Source: CBDCUW01 sp963734865
Lineage (GTDB): Bacteria > Planctomycetota > Planctomycetia > Pirellulales > Pirellulaceae
Reading direction: 5' to 3'
Assembly: GCA_963734865.1 (NCBI GenBank)
Contig: CAVTIV010000006.1
Coordinates: 496,001 to 560,000, forward strand
DNA: 64,000 nucleotides
In this document: positions 30,681-40,133 of the stretch, one piece after another
Numbering within the stretch: position 1 is the stretch's first letter
Layout of the letters: each line of letters opens with the position of its first letter
Made by a program: the position numbers and the translations under genes
Notes under the pieces: model-generated
Database searches by the model: none
The model's input: only the letters and a program-made list of their open reading frames with translations
What the model was told of the DNA's origin: nothing

Positions 30681-30914
30681 ACAACCGTAACCGATCGTCG
30701 CGAAAACAATCTAAATTTGCTGCTTCCCAATGGGCATCGCCGAGTGCGGGGGGTCTCAGAATACGCGGACGGGGTGTTAGTGAGCCAAAAAGAACCAAAC
30801 TGTCCTAAGTGCATTCCAGCAAGTCAGTTAGGGAATTGTTGCCAGCGGCAGGTGCTCGAAAAAAACGGCTGCCGCGTCTTTTCTTGTTAACCCTCCGGAA
30901 CTTCCAGGAATTAA

Positions 30915-31463
30915 ATGGGCATGGAACCGAGCAACCAATCAGACGATGAGGCGGAGTTTGTGGCGATACTCACGGCCAGCCAGAACGCGATCGCGTTAGC
31001 GGTGCGGGCGTTGATGCCCGGGGATCGCTGTATTGACGAGGTCGTGCAGCAAACCAATGCCAAGCTTTGGCAGAAGCGTGCCGAATTTGAACCAGGGACG
31101 AATTTCCGGGCCTGGGCAGCCGCAGTCGCTCGATACGAAGTGTTGAACTACCGCAAGCAACAAGCTCGCGACGCTCGCCTGAAGTTCTCTGATGAATTGG
31201 AACATCAGATCGCTAGTGAAGTGGGCGAGCTGCACGACGATCTGCTCGACCGCCAATTGGCACTACGGGAGTGCCTCAAGGAACTCAAGACGGAGAGTCG
31301 CGAGTTGTTGCTCTCACGTTATAGCCGCGATGAGACACTGGCGGAACTTGCGTCGCGCGTCGGCCGTTCGGTCGGCGGGATCAAAGTCACACTGTGTCGG
31401 CTTCGCACTGCTTTGTCGCAGTGCATTCAACGACGGCTGAACGCCGAACAGGGCTTGGCATGA
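30915..31463 (+). CDS. ECF sigma factor, Rhodopirellula/Verrucomicrobium type
   Basis: 182 residues. Region 2 includes DRCIDEVVQQTNAKLWQKRA and FEPGTNFRAWAAAVARYEVL; region 4 includes LLLSRYSRDETLAELASRVG and RSVGGIKVTLCRLRTALSQC. This is the TIGR02989-like planctomycete group, typically paired with a FecR/LamG anti-sigma-like membrane protein. The next gene starts in ATGA overlap with its stop, and a cytochrome-like DUF1549/DUF1553 gene and a DUF1501 gene follow, so it probably controls that operon. Confidence 0.92.
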   Translation: MGMEPSNQSDDEAEFVAILTASQNAIALAVRALMPGDRCIDEVVQQTNAKLWQKRAEFEPGTNFRAWAAAVARYEVLNYRKQQARDARLKFSDELEHQIASEVGELHDDLLDRQLALRECLKELKTESRELLLSRYSRDETLAELASRVGRSVGGIKVTLCRLRTALSQCIQRRLNAEQGLA

Positions 31464-33082
31464 ATCAAGAAGAGCGTCTGCTACTGATCGATTTACTGCT
31501 CGATGGCAGCATCAGCGAAGCCGACTTGCTGCGGATTGAAGCTGAGCTGAGCATCGATCGGGAAGTCCGTCAGGAATACTACCGCCGTTTGCAACTCGAC
31601 ATGCTGCTCGAGTGCGAGGCGGCGGAGGTTTCGCCCACCGATGCAAAAGCGATCGTCAACCAATCCCGGAGTGTACGTTGGCTGATGATACTTTCCGGAT
31701 CACTCGTCGCGATTGCGGCCAGCGTCTTGCTGATGGTCTTTGCCAATCAATCGACAAAAGATTCAGACTCGGACGCGAGAGGTAGCACATTAGCCGCGTC
31801 TGTTGAGCCGTCGGCAAGCGGTTTTGCCATTCTGAACGGACAAGATGCTGCCGTCTGGTCAGGAACTTCGCTCGCCGAAGGAGATCTGGTGCCGGCGGGC
31901 GAACTTGCATTTGAAGTCAGGTCGCGCGCACATCGAGCTTTTTAGCGGCGTCCAGATGGTGCTCGAAGGCGATTCGTTGTTCTCGATCGATTCGCCGATG
32001 CAGGTCACCATGGTTCGTGGAGCCGCGCGGCGCGGGTGCCTGAACCGGCACAGGGATTTCGAATCAAAACGTCCTCTGGTGATGTGGTCGATCTTGGCAC
32101 CGAGTTCAGTGTCGATGTCAACGACGAAGGTGCGGACGTTCACGTCGTCGATGGCGAGGTCGAGTTGCAGCCCAATCGCAGCGACTCACTTCGAATCGAT
32201 GCCGGTTTGTCCCGTCGCTTGGCCAGCTCCGGTGGGGTAACAGATGCTTTGTCATCGACGGCGGTGACCGTAGGGCCAAGGGAGTTTCAAGACCTTCTGC
32301 GACAGAAGCAAGAGCATAGGTTTTCCAATTGGGCGGAAACGAGAAAGCAAATCTATACGGATTCGCGTGCTGTCGCTTACTATCAATTTCATTCAGACCG
32401 CCTGCAATCACGCCAGGTTGACAACCTTGCCGGCGGTGCAAATCAGCCTGCTTCGGATGGAACGGTCGTCGCCGCAACGCGGACCATGGACCGTTGGGGG
32501 CGGAACGAGGCGGCACTGGATTTCAGCCGCGTTGGCAGCCGAGTACGTGTGAATGTGCCAGGCGAGCACCGCGGATTGACGCTCATGTGTTGGGTCAAAA
32601 TCAACAGCCTCGACCGCTGGTACAACTCGCTGTTTCTGACCGACGGGCATGAAGATCGTGAACCGCACTGGCAGTTGATGGACGATGGGAGAATCTTCTT
32701 TTCGGTCAAAGTGCCACGACGCGACGAGCATTCCAAGTTTGTTCAGCCCGTCTTCTTTTCGCCGAAGATTTGGAACGCATCTTTGAGCGGTCGTTGGATC
32801 ATGCTCGCCGTGACTTACGATGTGGATCAGGCACGGGTCACTCACTACCTGAACGGCGAACCAATCGGCAGCGAATCGATTTCTGACGATCTGCTGGTCG
32901 AATCGATCCGCATCGGGCCTGCCTCGATTTGCAACTGGAGTGAGCCGATGTATCGAACGGACCCGCAGTTCGTGCTTCGTAACCTCAATGGAAGCATGGA
33001 CGAATTTGCGTTGTATTCTGGCGCACTTTCCGCTGACGAGATTTTGCAATTGTATCGCGATGGATATCCCAATGAGCTTTAG
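31460..33082 (+). CDS. FecR-domain and LamG-domain membrane protein (anti-sigma-like), two compensating frameshifts
   Basis: Starts at ATG 31460 (overlapping the sigma stop). The cytoplasmic head LLLIDLLLDGSISEADLLRI is followed by one membrane helix (WLMILSGSLVAIAASVLLMV). A FecR domain then reads SGRAHIELFSGVQMVLEGDS and SGDVVDLGTEFSVDVNDEGA with HVVDGEVELQ. The C-terminal 230 residues are a LamG/concanavalin-like domain (LTLMCWVKINSLDRWYNSLF, GRWIMLAVTYDVDQARVTHY, LNGSMDEFALYSGALSADEI). Between about 31917 and 32030 the sequence is in a different frame, so one base is surplus at the start of that segment and one missing at its end; the protein is otherwise complete. About 540 residues. Confidence 0.88.
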
Positions 33083-34664
33083 ATCGATTTTAATTGTCGT
33101 CACAGCAAGTTGCGCCTTTGCGACATGCGGCGTGAATGCTTCTGCAGACGAAGCGACGGAGCGACTCTTCACGCAAAAAGTTCTGCCGCTGTTAAAAGAC
33201 AAATGCCTTGGCTGTCATGGCGGTGAACCGGAGGACGTGAAGGGCGATTTCAGCGTGTTGACTCGGGAAGCGTTGCTGCGTGGCGGTGAGTCAGAAGAAC
33301 CGGCAATCGTCCCCGGAAAGCCGGACGAAGGAACGCTCGTTGCGGCCATCAGGTGGGAAGACTACGAGATGCCGCCCAAAGAGAATGATCGATTGACCGA
33401 ACAGCAAGTGCAGCTGTTCCGTGACTGGATCAAGCACGGCGCACCGTGGCCCGACGAGCAGACGCAGCAGGCCTACCGCGATCAGGAGGCGAAGCGACGT
33501 GTCACCGACGAAGGGATGATCGTTGAAACCAGTGGAGGCACGTCGGACGAATGGTCGAATCGACGATATCAGCAAGAAGATTTGTGGGCGTTCTTGCCGG
33601 TCAAACCGGTGACCGAAGTGTTGCCGCCCGATGTCCCACGCAGCGAGTCAATTGACTACTTTGTGGACCAGAAGCTCGAAGCAGCTGGTCTGCAACCTTC
33701 TCCGCGAGCGGAGGCCAGAGACCTGATCCGCCGTGCGACGTATGATTTGACCGGACTTCCTCCGGCACCGGTGGAGGTACGCAAATTTCTCGAAACTTAT
33801 TCGCAGCAGCCGGAGCAGGCGTGGGAAGAGCTTATCGACCGTTTGTTGGACAGCCCGCGATTTGGCGAACATTGGGCGAGGCATTGGCTGGATGTCACGC
33901 GTTATGCCGACACCGGCGGCATGTCGAACGACTACGAGCGATCCAACATGTGGCGGTATCGGGACTACGTCATTCGCGCTCTCAATTCGGACAAGCCGTA
34001 CAACGAGTTTATCGTCGAGCAACTCGCCGGTGATGAGTTAGCCGATGAGTCGGTCCGCCAACGAACCGATGGTTCCCAAGAAAACGTTTTTCAGACTCAG
34101 CTGGAAGGTTCCTACAACGAACAAGAAGCCGAGTGGATTGTTGCGACGGGATTCTTGCGATTGGGGCCTTGGGACAACGCCATGGTCGACGCCGAAGAGG
34201 CTCGGCAGATGTATCTGGATGACTTGGTCAACATTACCGGTCAGACGTTCTTGTCTCAGACACTCCGCTGCTGCAAGTGCCATGACCACAAGTTTGACCC
34301 GATTCCGACTCGCGATTACTACCGCATCTATTCGGCACTATCGACGACGCAGATGGCTGAACGGCCGGTGCCGTATTCGCCGGAAGAAGACTTAAGCCAT
34401 TTCGAGCAAGGTAAGGCCCACGTGCAGCGAATGCTTGACTTCGCTGTCGCTGAAAAGAACAAGATTCGGGAAAAACAAGAAGCTGCGGCGCGTGCCTGGT
34501 ACGAGCAACATGGCTTGCCTTACAAATCCGAAGCCGATCGAAAGAATGATCCCGATGAGATGAAACCGCCTCGCCACGTTGGTCTTGACCACGTCGAACA
34601 AGGCCAGCTCAAAGGTGCGCGAACAAGACGAATGGATTTGGACGCGGAGGCTCGAACGCTATGA
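33072..34664 (+). CDS. Cytochrome-like (PSCyt1) DUF1549/DUF1553 protein, N-terminal segment
   Basis: ATG 33072 overlaps the FecR-gene stop; ATG 33060 is an alternative. A signal peptide (FRSILIVVTASCAFATCGVN) is followed by a CxxCH cytochrome-like domain (LLKDKCLGCHGGEPEDVKGD, MPPKENDRLTEQQVQLFRDW) and DUF1549 (RSESIDYFVDQKLEAAGLQP, DLTGLPPAPVEVRKF, RFGEHWARHWLDVTRYADTG, TLRCCKCHDHKFDPIPTRDY). The frame ends at 34664, but the protein continues in another frame from about 34612 after an extra base near AAAGG (34613-34617). Together the segments make about 955 residues, typical for the family. Confidence 0.9.
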   Translation: MSFRSILIVVTASCAFATCGVNASADEATERLFTQKVLPLLKDKCLGCHGGEPEDVKGDFSVLTREALLRGGESEEPAIVPGKPDEGTLVAAIRWEDYEMPPKENDRLTEQQVQLFRDWIKHGAPWPDEQTQQAYRDQEAKRRVTDEGMIVETSGGTSDEWSNRRYQQEDLWAFLPVKPVTEVLPPDVPRSESIDYFVDQKLEAAGLQPSPRAEARDLIRRATYDLTGLPPAPVEVRKFLETYSQQPEQAWEELIDRLLDSPRFGEHWARHWLDVTRYADTGGMSNDYERSNMWRYRDYVIRALNSDKPYNEFIVEQLAGDELADESVRQRTDGSQENVFQTQLEGSYNEQEAEWIVATGFLRLGPWDNAMVDAEEARQMYLDDLVNITGQTFLSQTLRCCKCHDHKFDPIPTRDYYRIYSALSTTQMAERPVPYSPEEDLSHFEQGKAHVQRMLDFAVAEKNKIREKQEAAARAWYEQHGLPYKSEADRKNDPDEMKPPRHVGLDHVEQGQLKGARTRRMDLDAEARTL

Positions 34665-35937
34665 ACCGATGGCCCAGAGCGTCTACAACGCTGCAAAACT
34701 CAAGTTGGCTTGGAATGGGGCTCGTAAGCTACGCATCGATCGAATGGGTGCCACCGGATTGCCGCCGCAGAATCACATCTTGATCGGTGGGGCGTTGACC
34801 GCTCTGGGAGACAGAGTCTTTCCGGGCGTACTCAGCGCTGTGACCTTGACCGTCAACAGTGAGTCCGATGATCCCTACTTGCTACCCGATCGTGTTGAAG
34901 GACGGCGGCTTGCCCTGGCACGGTGGATTGCCGATCCGGCAAACCCATTGACCGCGCGCAGCATCGTCAATCGGATTTGGCAATACCACTTCGGCAAAGG
35001 GATCGCTGCCAACGCCAATAACTTCGGTGCAAAGGGTGCCAAGCCAACGCATCCGGAATTGCTCGACTTTCTCGCATCGGATTTTGTCGACGGCGGATGG
35101 TCGATCAAGCGGATGCACCGACTGATCATGCTGTCGGACGCCTACCGGCGGGCTAGTTTGGCGACCGATCCAGAGCTGCTTGGAAAGGTCGATCCAAACA
35201 ATTCGCTCCTGTCGCACTTTCCGCGGCATCGGCTCACTGCTGAGGAATTGCGTGATTCAATACTCGCGGCAACCGGTGAACTCGTCCACTGTGATGGCGG
35301 GTTGCCGGTGATGCCGGAGATCAATATGGAAGTGGCACTGCAACCACGAATGATTCAGTTCTCGTTAGCTCCGGCGTATCAACCGTCGCCGACACCGGAC
35401 TTGCGGAATCGACGAACCATCTACGCCTATCACGTGCGTGGCCAATCGGATCCGTTCACGGAATTGTTCAACCAACCGAACCCGAACGAATCGTGTGAGC
35501 TGCGAGAAACGGCGGCGGCGACGCCGCAGGTCTTCACCTTGCTGAATAGCGACTTGATCACGGATCGATCGATCGCGATGGCAGTTCGGTTGCAAGCCGA
35601 AGAGAATGACATCGAGCACCAAATTCGACTGGCATTTCAATTGATCCTGCTGCGTGATCCATCGCAGGCGGAGATTCGGCGTCTGAGCCAGTATGTTAAG
35701 GACATGACGGAGTATCACAAAGGAGTCCAGCCGACGCCAACTGACTATCCGTCGAGCATCACACGTTCGTTGGTCGAAGAGTTCAGCGGACAGACATTCG
35801 AGTACGAGGAGATTCTGCCCGTATTCGAGAACTACCAGGCCGACAAAAAGCCGAATGAAGTCTCTCCTCGCGTCCGAGCGTTGGCCGACATGAGCCTGCT
35901 GCTGTTCAACTCGAATGAGTTCATGAACGTCCAATAG
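34579..35937 (+). CDS. DUF1553 segment, C-terminal continuation of the preceding gene
   Basis: From about 34615 this frame carries on the DUF1549 protein: VREQDEWIWTRRLERYEPMA, then DUF1553 landmarks RRLALARWIADPANPLTARS, IVNRIWQYHFGKGIAANANN, FGAKGAKPTHPELLDFLASD, DAYRRASLATDPE and LLFNSNEFMNVQ at the end. An independent start at 34579 is unlikely because the domain border falls inside a single protein in homologous families. The DUF1501 gene follows after 56 bases. Confidence 0.85.
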   Translation: MVLTTSNKASSKVREQDEWIWTRRLERYEPMAQSVYNAAKLKLAWNGARKLRIDRMGATGLPPQNHILIGGALTALGDRVFPGVLSAVTLTVNSESDDPYLLPDRVEGRRLALARWIADPANPLTARSIVNRIWQYHFGKGIAANANNFGAKGAKPTHPELLDFLASDFVDGGWSIKRMHRLIMLSDAYRRASLATDPELLGKVDPNNSLLSHFPRHRLTAEELRDSILAATGELVHCDGGLPVMPEINMEVALQPRMIQFSLAPAYQPSPTPDLRNRRTIYAYHVRGQSDPFTELFNQPNPNESCELRETAAATPQVFTLLNSDLITDRSIAMAVRLQAEENDIEHQIRLAFQLILLRDPSQAEIRRLSQYVKDMTEYHKGVQPTPTDYPSSITRSLVEEFSGQTFEYEEILPVFENYQADKKPNEVSPRVRALADMSLLLFNSNEFMNVQ

Positions 35938-35993
35938 AAGGCGGAAGGATGAAAGTGGAAACTGAACATTCAATCAATCGATCGGAGACGAAC

Positions 35994-37385
35994 ATGAACA
36001 CCCAGTCATCACGACGTGATTTTCTGTACGGAGTCAGCGCATCGTTAGGGAGTATCGCATTCACGTCGCTGCTCCGCGCTGAAGATCCTCCATCCTCCTC
36101 CTTCCTCCTTCCTCCTTCCACCTTCAAGCCGAAGGCCAAGAATGTCATCATGCTGTTCATGGAAGGCGGCCCTGGGCAGATGGACACGTTTGATCCCAAG
36201 CCAGAGCTGTCGCGCCTGCACAAACAAGAATCAAAGCTGGCCTTCGGTCAGGAAACGGGATTCAAGTTTTTTGTGGGCAGTCCGTTTCAATTTCGTAAGG
36301 TCGGCAGCAATGGAATCGAGATGTGCGATCAGTGGAAACATCTGGCTGATCCCTACGTCGCTGACGAGCTTTGCAATTTTCGGGGCTGCCAAGCCGAATC
36401 ACTCAATCACCCCGAAGCACTGTTCCACATGAACACCGGAAGCCGACTGGGGGGCGATCCCGCCGTCGGCGCGTGGGTGAACTACGGCTTGGGTACGGAG
36501 AATCAAAACCTTCCCGGCTATGTGGTGATGACCGAACTGGCACTACCGCAAGGTGGCCCGACCAACTGGAGCAACGGATTCCTGCCACCTTACTACCAGG
36601 GCACTCGATTGCGACCGCAAGGATCTCCGATTCTTGATCTCGCACCGCAGGGTTTCAAGTCGCGACAGCACCAACGGCGTGCACTCGATGAACTGGCCTG
36701 GCTGAACGAAAGGCACTTGAAATCCGTTGGGGAAAAGGACCAGAAACTGCTTGCTCGAATGGAAAACTACGAACTTGCGTTTCGAATGCAGACGGAAGTT
36801 CCGGGCGTGGTCGATTTGTCCAGGGAATCACAAAAGACTCAGGAAATGTATGGGCTTGACGATTCGGACACACACGTCTTTGGAAATCAATGCTTGATGG
36901 CTCGTCGCTTGGTCGAAAGTGGCGTCCGGTTTGTGCAAATCTTCAGTGGCGGCTGGGACAGCCATGACTATCTCCAGCGCGGTCACGCGGCCCGTATCAA
37001 GAGCGTCGATAAGCCAATCGCTGCATTGATTCGCGACTTGAAGCAACGCGGTATGCTCGAAGACACGCTCGTGATCTGGACGGGCGAATTCGGACGCACG
37101 CCGGACAATAACAAACGTGGCGGCGTATACTCACTTGGCCGTGGCCACAACAGCCAGGCAATGACGATGTTGTTTGCCGGTGGCGGAGTCAAACCGGGCG
37201 TGGTCGGTGCGACCGACGAACTGGGATCCTCGGCAGTCGAGTGTGTCCATCCGATCCGTGACCTGCACGTCACGCTCCTTCACCTGCTGGGACTCGACGA
37301 CAACAAGTTGACCTACTTCCACGGCGGCAGGTTCAAACAATTGTCGCAGTTTGGTGGCGAAGTCATCAGCGAGATCATCGCCTGA
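35994..37385 (+). CDS. DUF1501 secreted protein
   Basis: ATG 35994 has GGAG six bases upstream; ATG 35949 is also in frame. The twin-arginine-like leader SSRRDFLYGVSASLGSIAFT indicates export. DUF1501 features: NVIMLFMEGGPGQMDTFDPK, LARRLVESGVRFVQIFSGGW-like MARRLVESGVRFVQIFSGGW, DSHDYLQRGH, VIWTGEFGRTP, GRGHNSQAMTMLFAGGGVKP. The fold relates to alkaline phosphatase/sulfatase but the substrate is unknown. Residues SSSFLLPPSTF just after the leader are encoded by a CTTCCTC microsatellite. It is the last gene of the sigma/FecR/DUF1549 operon and normally partners the DUF1549/DUF1553 protein. Confidence 0.92.
   Translation: MNTQSSRRDFLYGVSASLGSIAFTSLLRAEDPPSSSFLLPPSTFKPKAKNVIMLFMEGGPGQMDTFDPKPELSRLHKQESKLAFGQETGFKFFVGSPFQFRKVGSNGIEMCDQWKHLADPYVADELCNFRGCQAESLNHPEALFHMNTGSRLGGDPAVGAWVNYGLGTENQNLPGYVVMTELALPQGGPTNWSNGFLPPYYQGTRLRPQGSPILDLAPQGFKSRQHQRRALDELAWLNERHLKSVGEKDQKLLARMENYELAFRMQTEVPGVVDLSRESQKTQEMYGLDDSDTHVFGNQCLMARRLVESGVRFVQIFSGGWDSHDYLQRGHAARIKSVDKPIAALIRDLKQRGMLEDTLVIWTGEFGRTPDNNKRGGVYSLGRGHNSQAMTMLFAGGGVKPGVVGATDELGSSAVECVHPIRDLHVTLLHLLGLDDNKLTYFHGGRFKQLSQFGGEVISEIIA
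36091..36127 (+). repeat. CTTCCTC microsatellite inside the DUF1501 gene
   Basis: CATCCTCCTCCTTCCTCCTT continuing CCTCCTTCCACCTTCAA is an imperfect 7-base tandem repeat read in frame as PPSSSFLLPPSTF. A related purine-rich piece (GGCGGAAGGATGAAAGTGGA) lies in inverse sense at 35940-35959 just before the gene. Similar tracts are dispersed in planctomycete genomes. Confidence 0.75.
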
Positions 37386-37460
37386 GCCTAAGGATCCGCC
37401 AAGGGATCGTTGATTCGACCGTCAAGTTTGCGAAAGAAAACCCAAGCGCCGAACAGCAGC

Positions 37461-37705
37461 CGAACAGGGTCAGTGCATTTTCAGCGAGGCAAGATGGGAG
37501 AGGTTGGGCGTGGTCGGTTGAGAAAGCCCTCTGTTCATAAAAATCACTCCCTGCGCCAGCTTACTGTTCCGGCACGAACTTCTCTCTTTCCCTTGCTCGT
37601 CCTGTCTTGCCTAGAGTCGTCGTTCTATCTGTCTTACGTGTTCGAAAATGCACTGACCCCGTTCGCGCCACTGACCCCCTTCGCGCCACTGACCCCGTTC
37701 GCGCC
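37461..37705 (+). repeat. Dispersed terminal-inverted-repeat element, copy B
   Basis: Core 37461-37665 (205 bp) starts CGAACAGGGTCAGTGCATTT and ends AAATGCACTGACCCCGTTCG. Two further CTGACCCCxTTCGCGCC units follow to 37705, and GCCGAACA is duplicated just upstream. It lies between two convergent genes. A frame through it encodes repeated LTPFAP, an artefact of the repeated end. Confidence 0.9.
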
Positions 37706-37887
37706 GGAACTAGTTCTTCATCGGATTCCATCTGTGTTCCAGCTGTTTGAGGCGTCGCTCTACTAGACAAGAGTACGGCAAACAGCTTTATGCGACATAT
37801 TTCTTCACATTTTCCGCCGTGAAATGCGATCAAAACTACGGGGTAAGCGCCTTGCAGACCCATTTCAAATGTTCAAAACCCGCAGAG
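37706..37887. other. Short gap after copy B
   Basis: No gene or repeat is recognised. It separates the repeat from the 3' end of the - strand membrane protein gene. Confidence 0.4.
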
Positions 37888-39633
37888 TCAATTCAATTGC
37901 TGCGGATTTTCAACGTTGAACAGGGCATCAGGTATATCGGTGGCAAAATCGACGTAGAAATGCCAAACGGTTTCGCCAATCTCTCCACCGGGCGTGCGCC
38001 ACCTGTCGAGTAACTCGGTCGGATACCAGTGGCCGGCTGGTGATTGCGCGGCCTGCACTACTATCCGGCTCGACATCAAATTGCCTCGCGAGTCGTACAT
38101 ATCGCTCCGCATGACAAGGGATTCTCGACCTGCATCGATCCACTTCCGCCAAGCGTGAGGCATCAGATTACGATCATCTGCACTGGGAGCAGTGTTGTAT
38201 GAGTTGGTTTGGATGTCCTCCAACATCAAAGTTCCGCTCGGACCTTCGGATGGATTGGCAATGACTCGCATTTCATTGTTTAGTGACGAACCTCCCATTG
38301 GCGGTCTCGCAGCGTAATCCGGTGCCAAACTCCAAAATGCAGGGATCGGCAACTCGTAATCTTGCTTCGACTCGATAACGGCAATCTGACCACCGTCATC
38401 GGCAGTTTCAAACCGTGACTCAAACATCCAGTTGATGTCGCCATGTCTGATTGATGTGCAGATTCCTCGCCGGTTTTTCGATTGCTTGATCCACCAATCC
38501 GCAAAGTCCACTTCATCAGAGGGCTGATGCTCAGGCAACGGCTGACGAAACAGATTATCTCGCCGCATACGGTCACCCTTCCGATGAATTACCTCGACGT
38601 CCGCATTGAGCCACCAATATGGATCGTTCTTTTCGTAGCGAACGACGACTGCCCGATAGTCATCGAACCGCCCCCAACCCGCCGTTACGCTGGCAATTAG
38701 CGACTTGACGTCATTGGCGGGCACGCGGTCAACCAACACAGCGTCGCGCGGTACGCCCAGAGCGTAAATATCGATCGGTCCTTGCCGCGGATAGTCGAAG
38801 CGGACACCGTATTCTACCTCCTTTCCATCAACCGTTACCGATACCGTACATCGCTGTGGAAGCTTCGTCTCTGCATCGACGCGGAAGAAGAATCGAGCTG
38901 GCTGCGCACGATATCTAACTTTCACTTCGTAATCCAACAGTTCACGTCCCTCCTCGTTGACGCGCGACGTAGATTGACTGATTAGCTGCAACTCATCTCG
39001 TGGCGCTTCGAGAAACTTAATGCTTGTCAGCGGGTCCGTCGGCGCGCCATTTTCAAGCAACAATGGCAGCGTTGCGGCGAGTTCTGCAAACCGGTCATAT
39101 CGCCGAGGCGAACCCTCTTCCAACACTCGGAACAACTTTCGATCGGACGTTTCGTACCAGTGGAAAACCCCTGTCCTGTGATCACGGAATTCAATCGACT
39201 TGGCGTCTCGTCGAGCCGAAACATCGTTCCGTGGCGAAAACCAGACCTCACTGTTCGTGCCATCGGACGACTCTTCGGTGACATGCACCCACTCTTGTTT
39301 TGCGAGTTCCTGGGCGACCTCTGCAAAGCCTAATGTCGGGCGAGACATGACGATGAAACCAATCACGACCACTGCGGCGGAAGCGGCGAGACCGGCTAGC
39401 CAGCGAAGCCGCAAAGAGCTCTTAACGTGACCGCCTACTCGTGCGTCGCCCAATACAGGCATGACGCGGATGGAAACCTCCAACGCCTTCGACTCGATTA
39501 GTTCTTCAATTCGTGCCAAGCTCTGCTGCATCGGAACGTCTGGCGGGGCGATCGAGCGCGCACTCTCAACCGCGCGGCGAAGCGTTCCGTCGAGTTCATC
39601 CAAGACGCTACTATCATTACGTTTCATACTCAT
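37888..39633 (-). CDS. Single-pass membrane protein co-transcribed with an ECF sigma factor, probable anti-sigma-like
   Basis: 581 residues, overlapping the sigma gene as ATGA. A cytoplasmic head of about 75 residues (LDELDGTLRRAVESARSIAP) precedes one membrane helix (WLAGLAASAAVVVIGFIVM). The large external part contains two regions resembling outer-membrane lipoprotein carrier-like folds (EVWFSPRNDVSARRDAKSIE; DYEVKVRYRAQPARFFFRVD; LPQRCTVSVTVDGKEVEYGV), a pattern seen in planctomycete proteins encoded after sigma factors. No zinc-binding anti-sigma motif is visible. An anti-sigma role is inferred from gene order and topology. Confidence 0.75.
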   Translation of the reverse strand: MSMKRNDSSVLDELDGTLRRAVESARSIAPPDVPMQQSLARIEELIESKALEVSIRVMPVLGDARVGGHVKSSLRLRWLAGLAASAAVVVIGFIVMSRPTLGFAEVAQELAKQEWVHVTEESSDGTNSEVWFSPRNDVSARRDAKSIEFRDHRTGVFHWYETSDRKLFRVLEEGSPRRYDRFAELAATLPLLLENGAPTDPLTSIKFLEAPRDELQLISQSTSRVNEEGRELLDYEVKVRYRAQPARFFFRVDAETKLPQRCTVSVTVDGKEVEYGVRFDYPRQGPIDIYALGVPRDAVLVDRVPANDVKSLIASVTAGWGRFDDYRAVVVRYEKNDPYWWLNADVEVIHRKGDRMRRDNLFRQPLPEHQPSDEVDFADWWIKQSKNRRGICTSIRHGDINWMFESRFETADDGGQIAVIESKQDYELPIPAFWSLAPDYAARPPMGGSSLNNEMRVIANPSEGPSGTLMLEDIQTNSYNTAPSADDRNLMPHAWRKWIDAGRESLVMRSDMYDSRGNLMSSRIVVQAAQSPAGHWYPTELLDRWRTPGGEIGETVWHFYVDFATDIPDALFNVENPQQLN

Positions 39634-40133
39634 GGTCTAGCTCCTTTACTGAGTTCATCCGGCAACAACTCGGTCAATTTCACACGTGCCTTGCGCAATG
39701 CGGTTGCGACGGCTGACGCCGAAATGCAGAGGGTGTCGGCGATTTGTTGATTCGAGAGATCGTCGAAGTAACGGAGGCAGAAAACTTCTGCCTGACGCGG
39801 TGGAAGTTGACCGAGTGTTTGCCGCAGCCGCATCTGTAGCTCTCGATCACTCGCAAGATCACACGGTGAACGGTCTAATGAAGGGAGTGCGAATCCGTCC
39901 ATCGAAACATTAGTGCGACGCCTTCGCAGCCGATCCAGCGACCGACACACGGTCAACCGCTTTAACAGCCCGATCCAACTGAAAACCCTTTCGCGCTGTG
40001 AAAACTGTAGAGCTTCCAGGAAGACATCCTGCAACACTTCATCGACATCATCGGCATGCCGTAAGATCCTCCAGGCGATGCGGTACAGGTCGGGTCCATG
40101 CTTCCGCACTGATGAGCCCAGTTCGTCCGACAT
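39630..40133 (-). CDS. ECF RNA polymerase sigma factor
   Basis: Start taken at ATG 40133 (MSDELGSSVRKHGPDLYRIA), preceded by AGAGGGGAAT; a frame reaching 40346 would add 71 unlikely residues. Region 2: ILRHADDVDEVLQDVFLEAL and FSWIGLLKRLTVCRSLDRLR. Region 4: QLPPRQAEVFCLRYFDDLSN and QQIADTLCISASAVATALRK. 167 residues. It is translationally coupled (ATGA) with the membrane protein at 37888, its probable partner. Confidence 0.92.
   Translation of the reverse strand: MSDELGSSVRKHGPDLYRIAWRILRHADDVDEVLQDVFLEALQFSQRERVFSWIGLLKRLTVCRSLDRLRRRRTNVSMDGFALPSLDRSPCDLASDRELQMRLRQTLGQLPPRQAEVFCLRYFDDLSNQQIADTLCISASAVATALRKARVKLTELLPDELSKGARP

Noticed and set aside
36391..36637. Small frames within the DUF1501 gene
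   Set aside because: Out-of-frame shadows of a well-supported gene.
37410..37766. Protein with tandem LTPFAP repeats
   Set aside because: The peptide repeat comes from stacked ends of the 205-bp DNA element, not from a conserved protein.
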